Shown here: positions 38,389-49,984 of the stretch, piece by piece
Position numbering within the stretch: the first letter of the stretch is position 1
Layout of the letters: each line of letters opens with the position of its first letter
From: Daucus carota subsp. sativus
Lineage: Eukaryota > Streptophyta > Magnoliopsida > Apiales > Apiaceae
Direction: 5' to 3'
NCBI RefSeq assembly: GCF_001625215.2
Contig: NC_030385.2
Span: 45,161,598-45,225,597 of the forward strand
DNA: 64,000 bases
The notes under the pieces: generated by a model
Databases searched by the model: none
What the model saw: the letters and a program-made list of their open reading frames with translations, nothing else
What the model was told of the DNA's origin: nothing
Position numbers and translations under genes: made by a program

Positions 38389-39092
38389 ATGGAAGATTGT
38401 GTAAATAATGATGCTCAGACTAATGCATGAGATTGATCATGTAGTTAACGTAGAATATAATGAGTTGATTGACAATTCTGGTTTGCAATTTGACATGTAG
38501 AACCTAAGCATTCTGTTTTTGAAGTTAACTTGCATGACTATATCAAACACTTTTATTCTAGCTCTATACCTTGTACTCCATCTCTTTTTTAATTGCAGAC
38601 ATTATGACTTTTTTCGCGGTCATTGACAAACTGGATCAAATACATTGGCAGCCCCTATTGCAAGTTTAGTGTCTCTTTAAGTTGCAGTTACTTTAGTTCA
38701 GCTTACTTGAATCCCCTAAAAGATTGAAGCTGTGAAAAGTAGGAAGCCTTTTCTTTGGATGGGTATTCCTTATACTTGAAGGGACATTGCCTAATGTATC
38801 TGTATTATGTACATTGAGAATACACTAATTTTGCTATGTGCATGGATGATGATGTAGTATCTGTAGTGTTCTTTGATCACAAGAAACCTCTGTCTCGAAA
38901 TTATGTTACCAGATTTCTGTTTAGAAATTACGGTTTCCTACTTGTACTGGTATGAATGGAAGTGCCGCGAGGGCAAACTCAATTCACACAGCAACTTGTC
39001 GTTGCAAATGGTTTACCAGGCATGTACCATTGTAGACCCTATTAATGTCGTTTTCGTGCTGTTTTTTGGTATCATTCAAGAAAAATAGTATT
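38389..39092. other. Intergenic, no gene seen
   Basis: This is the presumed promoter region of the RING gene followed by unannotated AT-rich DNA. Confidence 0.4.
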
Positions 39093-39095
39093 TTA

Positions 39096-39306
39096 GGGGG
39101 CGTTTGGATCGTGAGTGGAAATGAAAATCGGGAATAGAAATGAAGAAATATGGGATGAGTATCCCAAAGGAATGTAAGAAATGATTTACACTTCGAATGG
39201 GATTGGTTCCCAATCTTATATCACAAAATTGCAAATACAAACACCAACACATAGGTTTGAGATTCCGATTCTCGTTAACCTTATTAACCATGAACCAAAT
39301 GCCTCC
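39096..39306. mobile_element. Tourist-like MITE (PIF/Harbinger type)
   Basis: A 211 bp element has 15 bp inverted ends: GGGGGCGTTTGGATC on the left, and GGAGGCATTTGGTTC as the reverse complement of the right. Both sides are flanked by TTA (39093-39095, 39307-39309). It has no coding capacity. Confidence 0.78.
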
Positions 39307-39309
39307 TTA

Positions 39310-40261
39310 GTTGTTATGTGCAGTATTTTTTGAACTGAGACCTTAATTACCAGGAGTTTGGGGAGGAGATTTGTTACTGTGCAAATTCTCCCATTACAAG
39401 CTTTCTTCTTTACCTACAACAGCCGATATTGATCTGTCAAGGTAGGAGATACAGCGGATTGCACGACAACAAGAGCTTCTGAGCGAAAATATAAATCACC
39501 AACTGAGATATATTACATCTCAGGTTTTTTCTGCTTTTGTTGAACTCAAACATTCTCACCATTTTATTGCAGAGAGTCTATATAAAATCTGGTGGATCTT
39601 ATTGATTTGTAGTAGTTGATTCAGAGTGTATTTAAATGGTAAAGAGTCCAAGATCATGCATAAGATGAGAAATAAGGGTAAGACTTTTGATCTGTTCGTA
39701 TTTGGATTAATACTCTATTTGATCACCGAACTTGACCAAAATTTTTGGCTCGTCTACCAAGTGAAAAATGATTTCAATTAAATAATTAAGCTATCTAAAA
39801 ACTTACAATCATTTTTTTCCATCTTTTTTCATCTGAAATGACTAATTTGACTTTCTTCTAGAGAATCACAATTTCATCTGAGATGATTAATTGACTTCTA
39901 CTAAACTTATAAATAAGAGCGCCTCACGTATGTGTCAAAAGAAGTCTCGCATTTCTCTCGGCGATATATAGCCCTTGCCCTGCTTGCTTTTGATAGTAAA
40001 TCCGTCTTTTTTGTTTAGTAATTTCCTTTCCGCTCCAGTTGGTTCCATCTTCTGCATTGATATTTTAGCATCAGCTATTCAGCTGTGCTGGTAAACAATG
40101 CACACAAGAATCATGAGGTCGTGCTTTACTCTTTTGAATATTTTCGGTGTATAATGTATCTGAATTTCATCATTAGCACAGGAATAATTGGACACGCTTA
40201 TTGCTTGAAAATAAAGGACAAAAATTTCCAAAAGCAAGTGCTATATATCTCATTTCTAAAA
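39310..40261. other. Intergenic, no gene seen
   Basis: AT-rich sequence with short chance frames only. Nothing is supported. Confidence 0.4.
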
Positions 40262-40274
40262 AATAATACAAGCC

Positions 40275-40419
40275 GAGCACGGTTGGATAGCCCAGTGGTT
40301 AAGGGCTTATCCTCTGTCGTCCCAGGTCTTGGGTTCGACCCTGGCTCATCTCGAAAATATCTTAGAACAGATACTCACTTGTAAGGCTATAAGCCATATT
40401 TGTCAAAAAAAAAAATAAT
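40275..40419 (+). mobile_element. tRNA-derived SINE with 13 bp target duplication
   Basis: The element begins GAGCACGGTTGGATAGCCCA. It contains a box A-like TAGCCCAGTGG and a box B GGTTCGACCC, the two internal pol III promoter parts, spaced as in a tRNA. After about 55 bp of unrelated body it ends in an A-rich tail (A-run, then AATAAT). The 13 bp AATAATACAAGCC stands on both sides (40262-40274 and 40420-40432), a perfect target-site duplication. It is a complete, recent-looking SINE of about 145 bp with no coding capacity. Confidence 0.88.
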
Positions 40420-40505
40420 AATAATACAAGCCAAACAAAACATTATTGGACACAAGACGCAAAATATAAATCCAAACACCCCTTCAATGCTACAGGCAGA
40501 TAAAG

Positions 40506-40581
40506 AACCCAGGTGGAATCGAACCACCAACCTCTCAAATAATCAAATTTGAGCGCTCTTTCCAGTTTGAGCTTATGGGTT
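40506..40581 (-). tRNA. tRNA-like sequence, probably a pseudogene
   Basis: The minus strand folds as a cloverleaf. The acceptor AACCCA pairs with TGGGTT. The D arm is GCTC...GAGC, with a box A-like AAGCTCAAACTGG. The T arm GGTGG-TTCGATT-CCACC is perfect (box B GGTTCGATTCC). The anticodon arm is abnormal: 20 nt instead of 17, CTCAAAT/ATTTGAG closing only six bases. No anticodon can be assigned with confidence (GAU or UGA would be guesses). No T-run terminator follows. Alternatively it is a tRNA-derived repeat. Confidence 0.45.
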
Positions 40582-41596
40582 CGCTTTCGCAATTTCTCGC
40601 AGTTTTAACACACGTCATTTACCTAAAGAGTTTATCCGAACGCATTTCCCTACAGAACTGTATAGATGTGTAACTTCTTTCAAACAACGTTTCTAAATGG
40701 ACATTTATCTTTTAATGCCTCACCATCCTTTAAAACCTCACTTGAAATTCATACAGAGTTTAACAATTTTTTGCCAAGTCCAAAACAAGGCAAATCTTTC
40801 CTTTGGCAATCTGACCCAGTAACGTAAAAATATACAAATCATATTCATATCCATTTGACCACAGGAATGATTTCAACAACTCTGTAATTGATTATCTTTT
40901 CGTCCATTAAACTGCAATTATCAATATTCAACTATTAACGTAAATTATTATTTTAAACTGCAATTATAATCATCACCATATCATCAATGAAAAACCACTT
41001 CAAAAAATATCTTCTCAAAAGTTTATAAAACAACTTTTAAAAGAATAAAAACTCAGTTTAACCACTCAATAATTATTGAAAATCATTTGTAAAACGGGAG
41101 CTGCTTTGGAAAATGCAGCTTAATTTATATGAAGTCTCCCTTTTCCTTGATCATTAGTGTGGATATTTCTGTCACTTAAAATCAAGAATAACAGTATATT
41201 TACAACTAGCACATGGATAATTAACAATACACATTCATGCCTTCATTCCTGTCCGCCGGAGTACCCAAAAGTTAAGATCAATAAAATGGATGCATAAAAC
41301 GTTAATACCAGAAAATTTAATATGGCAGTAGCGTAAAAATTAGGATTAGTTACCACTCCCATCCAAGAAATTTAGCAATCCTGGACCAAACTAGCAAGGC
41401 TCCTGAAGATTCCATCCAGTGATACTAGCTAACAGCTTCAACTACATTGCTCAATTTTGAAAACTACATAACTTAATAACATAAAGTACAGAGCATTTCA
41501 CCAAAAAATCAGATGACTAATATCACATTAGATTAAAAACAGACCAATACTTTCAAATAAACAGCAATCATTATATCCGCTAAAAACAAGAGCTTG

Positions 41597-43650
41597 TTAA
41601 AATATCAATTGATATGAGCGCAGACTCGATATATATCTTAGAAACTCAGATAACTTGCTGATTGTGAAGAACTCGGCAAAACAGGTACATACTTGAGATA
41701 ATTCCACCTGATGAGTGAAGCATATGCAAAATTTCGGTCGAAGAGATACAGATGCAATACAAAGACCTTTAGCCACCATGAGAAGTGTATCCATTTAACT
41801 GCAAATTGAGTCTTGAAAGGCTTCTTAACCTCATATATCTCTGAACAAGCATCATCCATCCCAGCAGCATAATCCAGTGAAGCGGGAATCAAACACATTC
41901 CCATGACCAACTTCAATACCAGTACACATAAGCATTGATGGTTCTTACAAGAAACCCTGAAATGACCATACTATATATACAAAGCCCTACTGGCTACCAT
42001 TGTTCAATAATGCTAACAAACTTTTACATAATACAAAAAATTTATACCTCCAGCGTCCATGAAACTCAGATAATATAATTAACTAGTCAAAGAATATTAG
42101 CCGGAAAGTACTGCATAGAAATTGCTTTGCAGTGTACAAATATGTAAAAGAGAGAGATATCAAAATAGACTGTCAATTCTTGTTTGTGTTGGTGTTATCT
42201 TTGTGTGAGAACAAATATTTACTTCAATTTTTCAGGGTAAAATTAGTTTTTATGGTTTTCATGCAATTTATATTTGTCAAGAGAAATGCAAGGTATTGAA
42301 TTGCAGACTGGCTGGAACAAAAAAATTAAAATTATACTCAATGGACAATGAAATTGTTTAACGCTATTTGAAGTTGGGTTATGCAATGCTTTAATACATA
42401 ATATGGCTACTGTGCGTGTTAACCAAAGCAGCTTTAAAGTGAATAGATGTTTTTGCAATACCAACATATGTTAAACTAAGTCTGATAATTGAGAAAAATA
42501 CGAAGAGCAAATTGTTGGTACCTCGAGTTAGGGAGACGTTGAACATGCTGCTGGTGATCAATCCATGAATTGCTTGCACATTTGTATTACCGACATAAGA
42601 TGCATCTAAATCGATCTTGTTACCGTGGTATTCGTGCGTGCTATACTGTTGAATTGATAGATATTCGGGGACGAGTGCAAGAGAAAAGAAAAATGACACG
42701 GCGACACAAAGTGAAGGGAGAGCCGAGCAAAAACCTCGTGCCATCTCCCTTCAAAAACACAAAACAAAAATTTTTATTAGGTTATTTTTTTGACCTGCCA
42801 AGCAAGCGCACCTGACATGGCAAAGGCCAGACTCACACACATTTAACACACACGAACAATAATCAAAACATTCCCTCTCTGTACCTCTCTTTTTATCTCT
42901 CTCGCTACATATAATTATACTTATCACAGTCGCAACAATAAAATTAACATTTTCAATACCAATTCAATTATCTTCGCCGCCAGAGAGAAGCTTCAATCAA
43001 GAAACAACATGTCGTATGCGCAACTTCCTGAAAACGCCTCCAAATGAACACAAACAAACGGAGAGAGTCACATATCGCATCACCAGAAGTCCAGAAAGCT
43101 TCATCTGCGTACATTTCGAATAGACCTGAAACAAAAAGTTCAAAATATCAATACATATACACACAAACACGTCAAAAAACTCAGATCGGAAAGGTATGAA
43201 AGAAAAATTCACCTGGAACGCCTCCGATTGTGTAAATTCACCAGAATCACAGATCGGACCATCCGAAACAACCATAACATCTAGATCTATCGGATAGATT
43301 GAAACAAGACTCAATTAGCCACATATCTACCGATAAAATAGGCAGAAATGAAGCTAAAAGCTACATGTACAACGAATCGAATCACTTCGCGTACCTCAAC
43401 AGATCTATACAAACACATATCGATCTAACCTATCTCCGCCGGAAAATCTCTCCGTCAAGAAATCTGACCGTGAAACATGAACCTCCGGCGCCAAACAGCG
43501 ATAATCCATAGCCAAAACGTAGATCTGTCTCCGATCTACACGGATCTGGCCTATACATACACAAATATGTAAGCATATGTTGTGTGTATATGTAACAGAG
43601 AGGAGACGAGAAATGAAAAGGAGGAGATAAGGTGTAGAAACGAAAGGCAG
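41597..43650 (-). other. Unidentified, possibly spliced transcription unit
   Basis: The minus strand from about 43650 down looks like a plant 5' region. A pyrimidine-rich leader and a 34-codon open frame starting MDYRCLAPEV (43509) come first. A donor GAG|GTACGC, an acceptor CCGATAG, a donor CAG|GTGAAT near 43212 and an acceptor TTTCAG near 43134 follow. Further down are open blocks starting MARGFCSALPSLC (42744), which has a signal-peptide-like N-terminus, and MKLVMGMCLIPASL (41916). No block matches a protein family I know and the frames do not join well, so this may be a non-coding RNA or a leader region. Confidence 0.25.
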
Positions 43651-43699
43651 AAAAAAAGAAGAGACGATTAGGGCATTATATTGACGCGGGGAGATGATC

Positions 43700-44389
43700 G
43701 AACGGCTGAGAATAGAGGTGACGTGGAGGGTTTCAACGGTTGAGATGAGAAACGTGATTAAGATGACTAATGGGCTGCGTGGCTTGGTCTTGACATCTTG
43801 TGGTGAATATTAGAGGTGTTGTATACGTTTCTTTCAACATGTGTCATCGCTGGCCTCACGCGTCTTTCCTAGAAACGACATCGTACAAGAAGTTCGTTCA
43901 GAAGATATTTGGCGTTTGAATAAATTATTGGAGTTTTTCTTAAAAATATTTAAATTGCAATTTCTTTTCAAATATGTCGTGCAATCTTATGTACAAGTTT
44001 AATATTATTGTTGCAACCGTAACAATCTGAAATTTTATTCAATCGTACAAACTCGTGTATAATTTTAAACATTAAGTGTATTTTTGAAAAAATAATAATA
44101 GAAATACGGATATTTTGATAAATATCTAAAATTATATATATTATTTTTATCACTATTCAATTCTTCCATAATAATTATATAGTTGAGAAATATATAAAAA
44201 TATGACATCCTTTAGTAGATTCTTTTACAAAAAGAAATTAATTTTTGAATTATAAAAAAAAAATATTAAAAGGTTCTTAGATTTTGTTGTTATCTTGTAA
44301 ATTATACTAGTTTGTCTTGAAATCTAAATAAAAAAATTCTGAGATTTATATCAGAGGTATAGAATTAAATGGGCATCCAAAAAAAAAGT
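43700..44389. other. Intergenic, AT-rich
   Basis: This is the upstream side of the unidentified unit, then AT-rich DNA with no supported feature. Confidence 0.4.
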
Positions 44390-44417
44390 CTCGGGGGAAG
44401 GAGAGAGCTATGTTGCA

Positions 44418-44501
44418 GGGGGACGCCTACCAGGTAGAGTACTGTAGTTTGGGGACGTCCCGGGGACGGGACGGCTTGGGGATGTCCACAAAAAGTTGGG
44501 G
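44418..44501 (+). repeat. Iterated GGGGACG motif, possible G-quadruplex
   Basis: Five runs of four or five G occur in 84 bp (about 44418, 44451, 44462, 44478, 44498). Most stand in the context TTGGGGAYG, and there is a GGGACGTCCC palindrome between. The block adjoins the gypsy LTR (begins 44616) but lies outside it. Its origin is unknown. Confidence 0.5.
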
Positions 44502-44615
44502 ACAGCAATTTAAATTAGGGACGTTTCCTGAAGTAAAATGATAAATATACTTGTCCCCAATTAAACATAACATAGAAAACCCCAACTCAGTGGCTTCTAT
44601 TCAAGTTATATACAT

Positions 44616-45632
44616 TGTTGATAGAGGAATTTGGTGAATCAACAAACGTGAGGTTCGTTGACGGATTTAGGTGTTTTTACGGTGATTATATGACGGAGAT
44701 CCGCTGTGGGCGGTGGTTTTAGGTGTTTGAGGGTGGCTGAGATCAAGGGAATATATTTCTGCTCTCGTTCTCACAACTCTCGATATATCCCCTTGATGTG
44801 CCTACGTACCCCTTTATATAGGGGATCAAGCCGTACGTAGTTCTATAGAACCAGGAGTCCTAGTTTGATCAGGACTAGGCCTCTTGGGGATAAGACCAAC
44901 CGTGGGTCGGTGACTTATCACTTAGAGTTCTACTCCAGTTAGAAGTATGCCTTGAGGCGACTACCTTAGACTCCTAGTCCAAGTACATCACGGATACGGC
45001 ATCACCCCCACTACGAGAGATGACACTAACCGCTACTCTTTCGTAGCATGGAGGAGACATCGGATAGAGCCGTGACCACTTCCTTGAGGTGTAGTGACGC
45101 GTCCTTACCCCCTAGCGAAGGTTCTCACTAAGAGGTAAGACCAATGAGGAGCCAAGTTACACGATCGTCCCAGTCCCCCAATGAGGGCTAACTCACCAGA
45201 ATACAGGACCCGGACATATGATCGGCCTTCGTGTCACCCCTGAGGGCCTTCTACAACCATGATCACCCCAGGCCCCCGCACGAGGACAACCCGGCAGATA
45301 GCAGGACTGGGGATTATAGATCACGCCCGGACGTAACCCGGGAACTACCAGATGAGCCTGATAACTACCAGATGAGCCCGGCACTAGTCTTCATATCCCT
45401 CGGAAGGGTAAGTCTTCGTATCCCTCGGAAGGGTCGTCATCGAGACTCACTCAACCTCACACACACATTACCTTTCTGTGGGCGCGACCATGAAGGGCGC
45501 GCCCTTGATCTTTACCTCTCTCACATTTCAGACAGGTGACACCTGTTCTTGAACAAAGGGCCGCGCCTCCCGGGATTACCCTACGGAGGGCGCGCCCTCC
45601 TCTCTCTCTCATAGCCAAAATCGGTTATAACA
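44616..45632 (-). repeat. Gypsy 3' LTR
   Basis: Inferred borders give a 1017 bp repeat. On the plus strand it starts TGTTGATAG and ends GGTTATAACA, whose inner bases mirror each other (TGTT...AACA). The sequence just past the high-coordinate end reads, on the minus strand, AATCTGGGGAGTACT, an acceptable polypurine tract. A TATA box fits the minus orientation (44811-44820). The partner LTR is not in the window, so the borders are inference. Confidence 0.6.
44811..44820 (-). promoter_or_regulatory. TATA box of the gypsy LTR
   Basis: The minus strand reads TATATAAAGG inside the LTR. Transcription would start about 25-30 bp further on (near 44785) and run off the element end here, or into the body from the missing 5' copy. 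Confidence 0.5.
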
Positions 45633-45802
45633 AGTACTCCCCAGATTTTGTAGATATCATAGATGTCTAGGAAATCTTCACAGCACGACTCCCCTCCTTA
45701 ACTAAAGGCGCGCCTTCCGTGAAGGGCGCGACCACCTCCATCCACATGAATCTGAAAAGCCACGACCGTTACAGGAGGACATCTGTCTTCATCCCGTATC
45801 CA

Positions 45803-45811
45803 CTATAAATA
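45803..45811 (+). promoter_or_regulatory. TATA box of the antisense gene
   Basis: CTATAAATA stands about 170 bp beyond the LTR, on the strand opposite to pol. It is followed by a CT-rich leader and, at about 45960, an AAG|GTACAT splice donor. A matching acceptor, TTTCTTTTCAG, ends at 46406. This is the layout of a normal plant promoter with a leader intron, and it drives the gene at 46331/46407-49066. Confidence 0.6.
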
Positions 45812-46330
45812 CCTCTTCTTCTCCCTCATTTCACCACTTTCACATATTCTCTCTCTTCTCGGCATCCCAGCGGCGATTTCAAGTTTCAAGCGGCGAGAAC
45901 TCGATTCTCCGGTGATTTTCCGGCGATTTTCCTCCAGCAAATCAACTCCCTCACTCCTAAGGTACATTTTCGTTACTTATTTGCAAGATTCCATCAAGTA
46001 TTTCACTAGATCTAGCATTACGTCCCTTCATCTCCCCACTGCTCTTGCTGTTCTTCCAGTTATATATGTATATATATCTGTATATATAGATTAGTTTCAA
46101 GTTTGATCCGTAATCATCTAATTACGAAGAAACGGTACGTGTTTGTCTAACATCCATTAGGAACACTGAGGGCGCGGCCTTAGACCAGGGCGCGCCCCCC
46201 TCGTACACTCTTTCTATTTACAACCCCAATCTGGCCTCCTCCTCTCATTCATAATCAAGGGCGCGCCCCCCGAACGGGAGGCACGGCCGTGGTTACCAAC
46301 TTGACAGACAACGGTCCATCGATATCCCAC

Positions 46331-49066
46331 ATGCCCTCCATCATTCCTTTCTTTGTTAATTTCCAAAGGCGCGCCCTCATCTCTCCTTTACTTGTTTCTT
46401 TTCAGCTGGCAGACGAGGGCGCGTCTCCTCCTTTCCACCCCTTTCGAGAGTTCTTGGATCGCTTCGGAGTTTCTGTCTCCCCTCCTGAGATCTTTCCACC
46501 TTCGCCTCCAAGGAGTCCACAAAGGGTTCCCCAAGAACTTATAGATAAAATCAACAAACAGATTTCAGAAGGCACATTTATTTCGGACATGGAATCCTCC
46601 TCTCCTCAACCTCAGAGCGCCCAACAACCTGCAGGGTGGGCGCGCCCTGATGATTACGACTCAGAGATTGAGTCCTGGTTTGAGGATGTCCCCCCACGCT
46701 CCAAGACTGACAAATCAGCCAAGGCCGCGCCACTCAAGGACCGTACAGCCGCGCCCTCAAAGGTTGACAAGGGGAAGAGCATAGCGATTGAAGACTCCCC
46801 TTACTCCCCAGTAGAATCACAAGAGAGTTCATCTGAGTCCGAGGGCGCGCCCAAGGAGGGTCTTAGTGACTTTATCATTACTTCCCCTGACAGTTCCCCC
46901 GAGCCGTATGAGCATCCCAAGATTGAAGAGTGGGAAGAGGATATAGATTGGAAGGCTTTGCCTGACAATGAAACATTATCCCCCCGGGCCGTGGAAACCA
47001 TCAAAAGAAGGGCTGGTAAAATGTCTTGTGTGGACCAAGATTCCCTCATCTCTTGGGATGAACTTGAGTGGCTACAGGACTACTACCACATGCAGGGAAA
47101 GTCTGTGGTTCCTAAGGAAGGGATGCGTCCTCACAGATTCGACAAGGAAAACATCAGGATTCCGAGGATGGTCACCACCCTCAGACATGTCCCCTTAGGT
47201 GTGACCGCGCCCTTGCCCCAGTACTATGTCGACATGTGCGACTGGTTCAAGGTCGCGCCCATCCAGCTGTCGCCCAACTCCTATATGTTGGCTGCGGGAT
47301 TATACATTCGCTTTGATAAAGTGGGTCTGGGCGCGCCCTCCATGCGCGAACTAAGCCACTTCTTTAGACTTGCTCAGAGCCAACCCGGGTATTTCTACTT
47401 AGTTGTGCAACACGAGCACAATAAGAAGGGCCTCTCTGAAGGGAGAAATACTCATGTGAAGAAGTGGAAGGACACTTTCCTCTACACCTACAACACGACT
47501 CGTGTCACCACCCAATTCAACCCTAACCCAGGTACAACCTTCAATCATACCACAGTAAGGGCGCGCCCTCCTCCTTTGTAGGGGGCGCGACCTCGCTCCT
47601 TTTTTGTACTTAGGTATTTTTCTTCACACTTCTCCTCTTCCTTCTCTAGTTTATCACGATAAGATCTCCCTTACTGCAACGGAGGCCGCCCGCGTCGCCA
47701 AAGTGTTCGAGCTCCCGCCATTGGAACGCAACATCCCATCAGTTGTGACAGAGGAGAACCTAATAAAGGTTAAACTGTTGCCTGAAGAAGTAGGCACGAA
47801 GGTGGGATGGAAGAGATTCATCGATGGGCGCGCCGTTGGTGACAAAACCAAAGGCGTTAAAAGGAAAAGGGCTGAGTCTAGTGACTCAGACAATGGTGAT
47901 GAAGAAGGTAAGCCGTGGTCGCGCCCTCAAAGACGGGTGCGGCCTCCTTTAAGTGGTGTTTATATATACTGCAGTCATGTTGTCTTTTACTCTGCATTCC
48001 CTTTATGTCTAGTACTTGCATTATCTTTATTGCTTCGCATCTAATGCATTTGTTACAAGTACTTGCTCCATTTCCCAAGTCAAGGGAGGGCGCGTCCTTT
48101 CTTACAAGGGCGCGTCTTCCCATGTCTTATCCAGTCCTAACCCTTTGCATTGGTTTCTCTTATGCAGATATGCCTCGTCCTAGCTTTCTAGGCAAGAAGG
48201 GTTCTGCTGTCCAACCGGCAGACAAGGCCGCGGCCTCGGGTCCCAAGCAGCCTCAGGAGAAGGGCGCGCCTTCGGCCCTAACCCGCACTGTTCCCGAGGT
48301 CCTCGAGATCCCTTCCTCCGACCAACAACCTGCCAAGAGGAAAAGGCATTTGGTTAAGGGCGCGTCCTCTATGAGCAAGTCGGCGCGCCACTTTGCTGAC
48401 ATGGGTGACACCTATGTCGAGGATGGGGAGTTGGAAAAATGGAGGGCCAAGCCTCAAGAAGAGAAGGACTCCTTCCTTCTTAATGGCGCGACCGAATTTT
48501 TGGTCCATCTTCATGACCGAGAGGAGCGCAGGCTGGAGGACGCGTCCTCACTGAAAAAGGCTGAGGAGAATCTGGCTAAGCTGAAAGAGGATCTTCAGTC
48601 CCAAAGGGAGCTTCTGAGAAAAGCTCAAGAAGGCTGGAAAAGCTCCCAGAAATTGCTCAAGGAGGAGAGGGCGCGCCTTGAACCTCTCCAGAGGGAAGTG
48701 GAGGCCCTGAAGAAGTCCAACGAGGACTTAACCTCTGCCAACCAGGCCCTGAAGGAGAATCAGACTTCCCTTACTGCCGCAGAGAGGAAGGAGATCGAGG
48801 GCGCGGCCTTCGATGATGGGGTTAACAGCTACGTGGCCACATTCGTGGCAGGCGCGCCCTCCTTCGACTGGGCCAAGCACTTTGGCTCCGGGATGGCGCA
48901 GTGGGTGGAGGAGTTCAAGGTTGAGCAGCCCAACCTCATTGCTACAAAAAAGGCTGAAATTGAGGAGGCTTTGGCTGCAGAGGCATCCACTCATCAGACC
49001 GCTGAAGAACAGGCGCGCCCTCAAGAAAACGTCACAGAGGACGCGACCAACAACCAAGCTTCTTGA
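46331..49066 (+). CDS. Spliced antisense ORF of the gypsy element (putative gypsy-type transposon domain)
   Basis: This protein of unknown function is encoded opposite to pol. Three coding exons join with matching phase: to 47531 (AACCCAG|GTACAA), 47650-47907 (CTCTAG| ... GAAG|GTAAGC) and 48168-49066 (ATGCAG|). The 5' end is uncertain. An ATG is at 46331, but a strong acceptor at 46406 suggests the transcript may enter at 46407, with the next in-frame ATG near 46589. The first exon is Pro/Ser-rich and acidic, then has a globular part (APLPQYYVDMCDWFKVAPIQ, RELSHFFRLAQSQPGYFYLV) like the plant gypsy-associated transposon domain. The second is basic with KRKRAESSDSDN. The third has a long coiled coil (about 48540-48780). 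GGGCGCGNCC sites are read mostly as Gly-Ala-Pro/Ser/Ala. Confidence 0.75.
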
Positions 49067-49984
49067 TTTATTTACCCTCTATTTGAACAGAATGTGAGGT
49101 GCGGGCCCTCTTTTAATGCCTCGCCAGTTGTACCTAAACATATTTTTGTCTGTGATTTTTAAACTTAACTGCGCCGGGGGGCGCGCCCTCCGGTTTTAAT
49201 TGCTAATATATCATGCTTTCTTATTTATGAATGACAATCGCCCCTCATAATTATACCAATTGCCAAGTTATCCTGGTCGTACCAAAGTTAACGAGGGCGC
49301 GGCCTCTCTGTAGTTAGTACCTACTCATGTTATGATTGTCTAAAGGGTGCGGAGATTCAGTTATGTAACCTTCACCACTTTGCCCCCGAGGGCGCGCCCT
49401 TATGCCGTGTTATCTTTATAGATGCTGTTACTTTAAATCATAACACGCTTTTGCAGTTGTCAGATTTTGAGAGGGCACATCCTCCTTGTTATGAGGAGTA
49501 TTTTACCTGTGACATACTTAATCTTATCCGGGGGGGGGGGGCCTTGGATGAAGGGCGCGGCCTTTGTTTGCCTTAGCATATGGTTTCAGGGTTCATCCCC
49601 TTTTATGGAAGGCGCGACCTTAACTTGCCTTAAGATATTTTTAGGGCTTGTATTTTTGTGTTATCAGCAAGGGCGCGGCTCTTGAGCCAATTCAATCAAA
49701 CAGTTTAACAGCACACTGCCAACACATCTTTTTTGTGGAAAATAGACTGGCTCTAGGCCTTTATTAAGATGGCTGAAACATAACATGGCCTCTGGCCCAT
49801 ACCTAAATATTTCTAAGAATAATGCGCTCGAGTACGAAACCGCACCCGTCCCAGGGGGCTGTTAACCCCAAGGGGACATAAAAGACCTAGCAAAAAACCT
49901 TAGTTAGGAGAGAGCGTATACGCATCGCCACTCCCCTAGACTAGGGGTGACATTAGTGTCATGGCTAGTCTATGCAGCCGTAAG
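49067..49984. other. Non-coding spacer between the antisense gene and pol end
   Basis: This is the 3' flank of both converging genes. It keeps several GGGCGCGNCC copies (49174, 49297, 49388, 49542, 49602, 49668) and a run of about 12 G near 49520. There is no ORF. Confidence 0.6.

Noticed and set aside
46289..46330. GTG start for the antisense gene
   Set aside because: A nuclear plant gene should start with ATG. The first in-frame ATG is at 46331, and a splice acceptor at 46406 makes even that uncertain.
44616..49700. GC-rich block as bacterial contamination or horizontal transfer
   Set aside because: It has plant introns, a plant TATA box, LTR structure and a gypsy integrase in continuity. 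The GC richness comes from the repeated palindrome.
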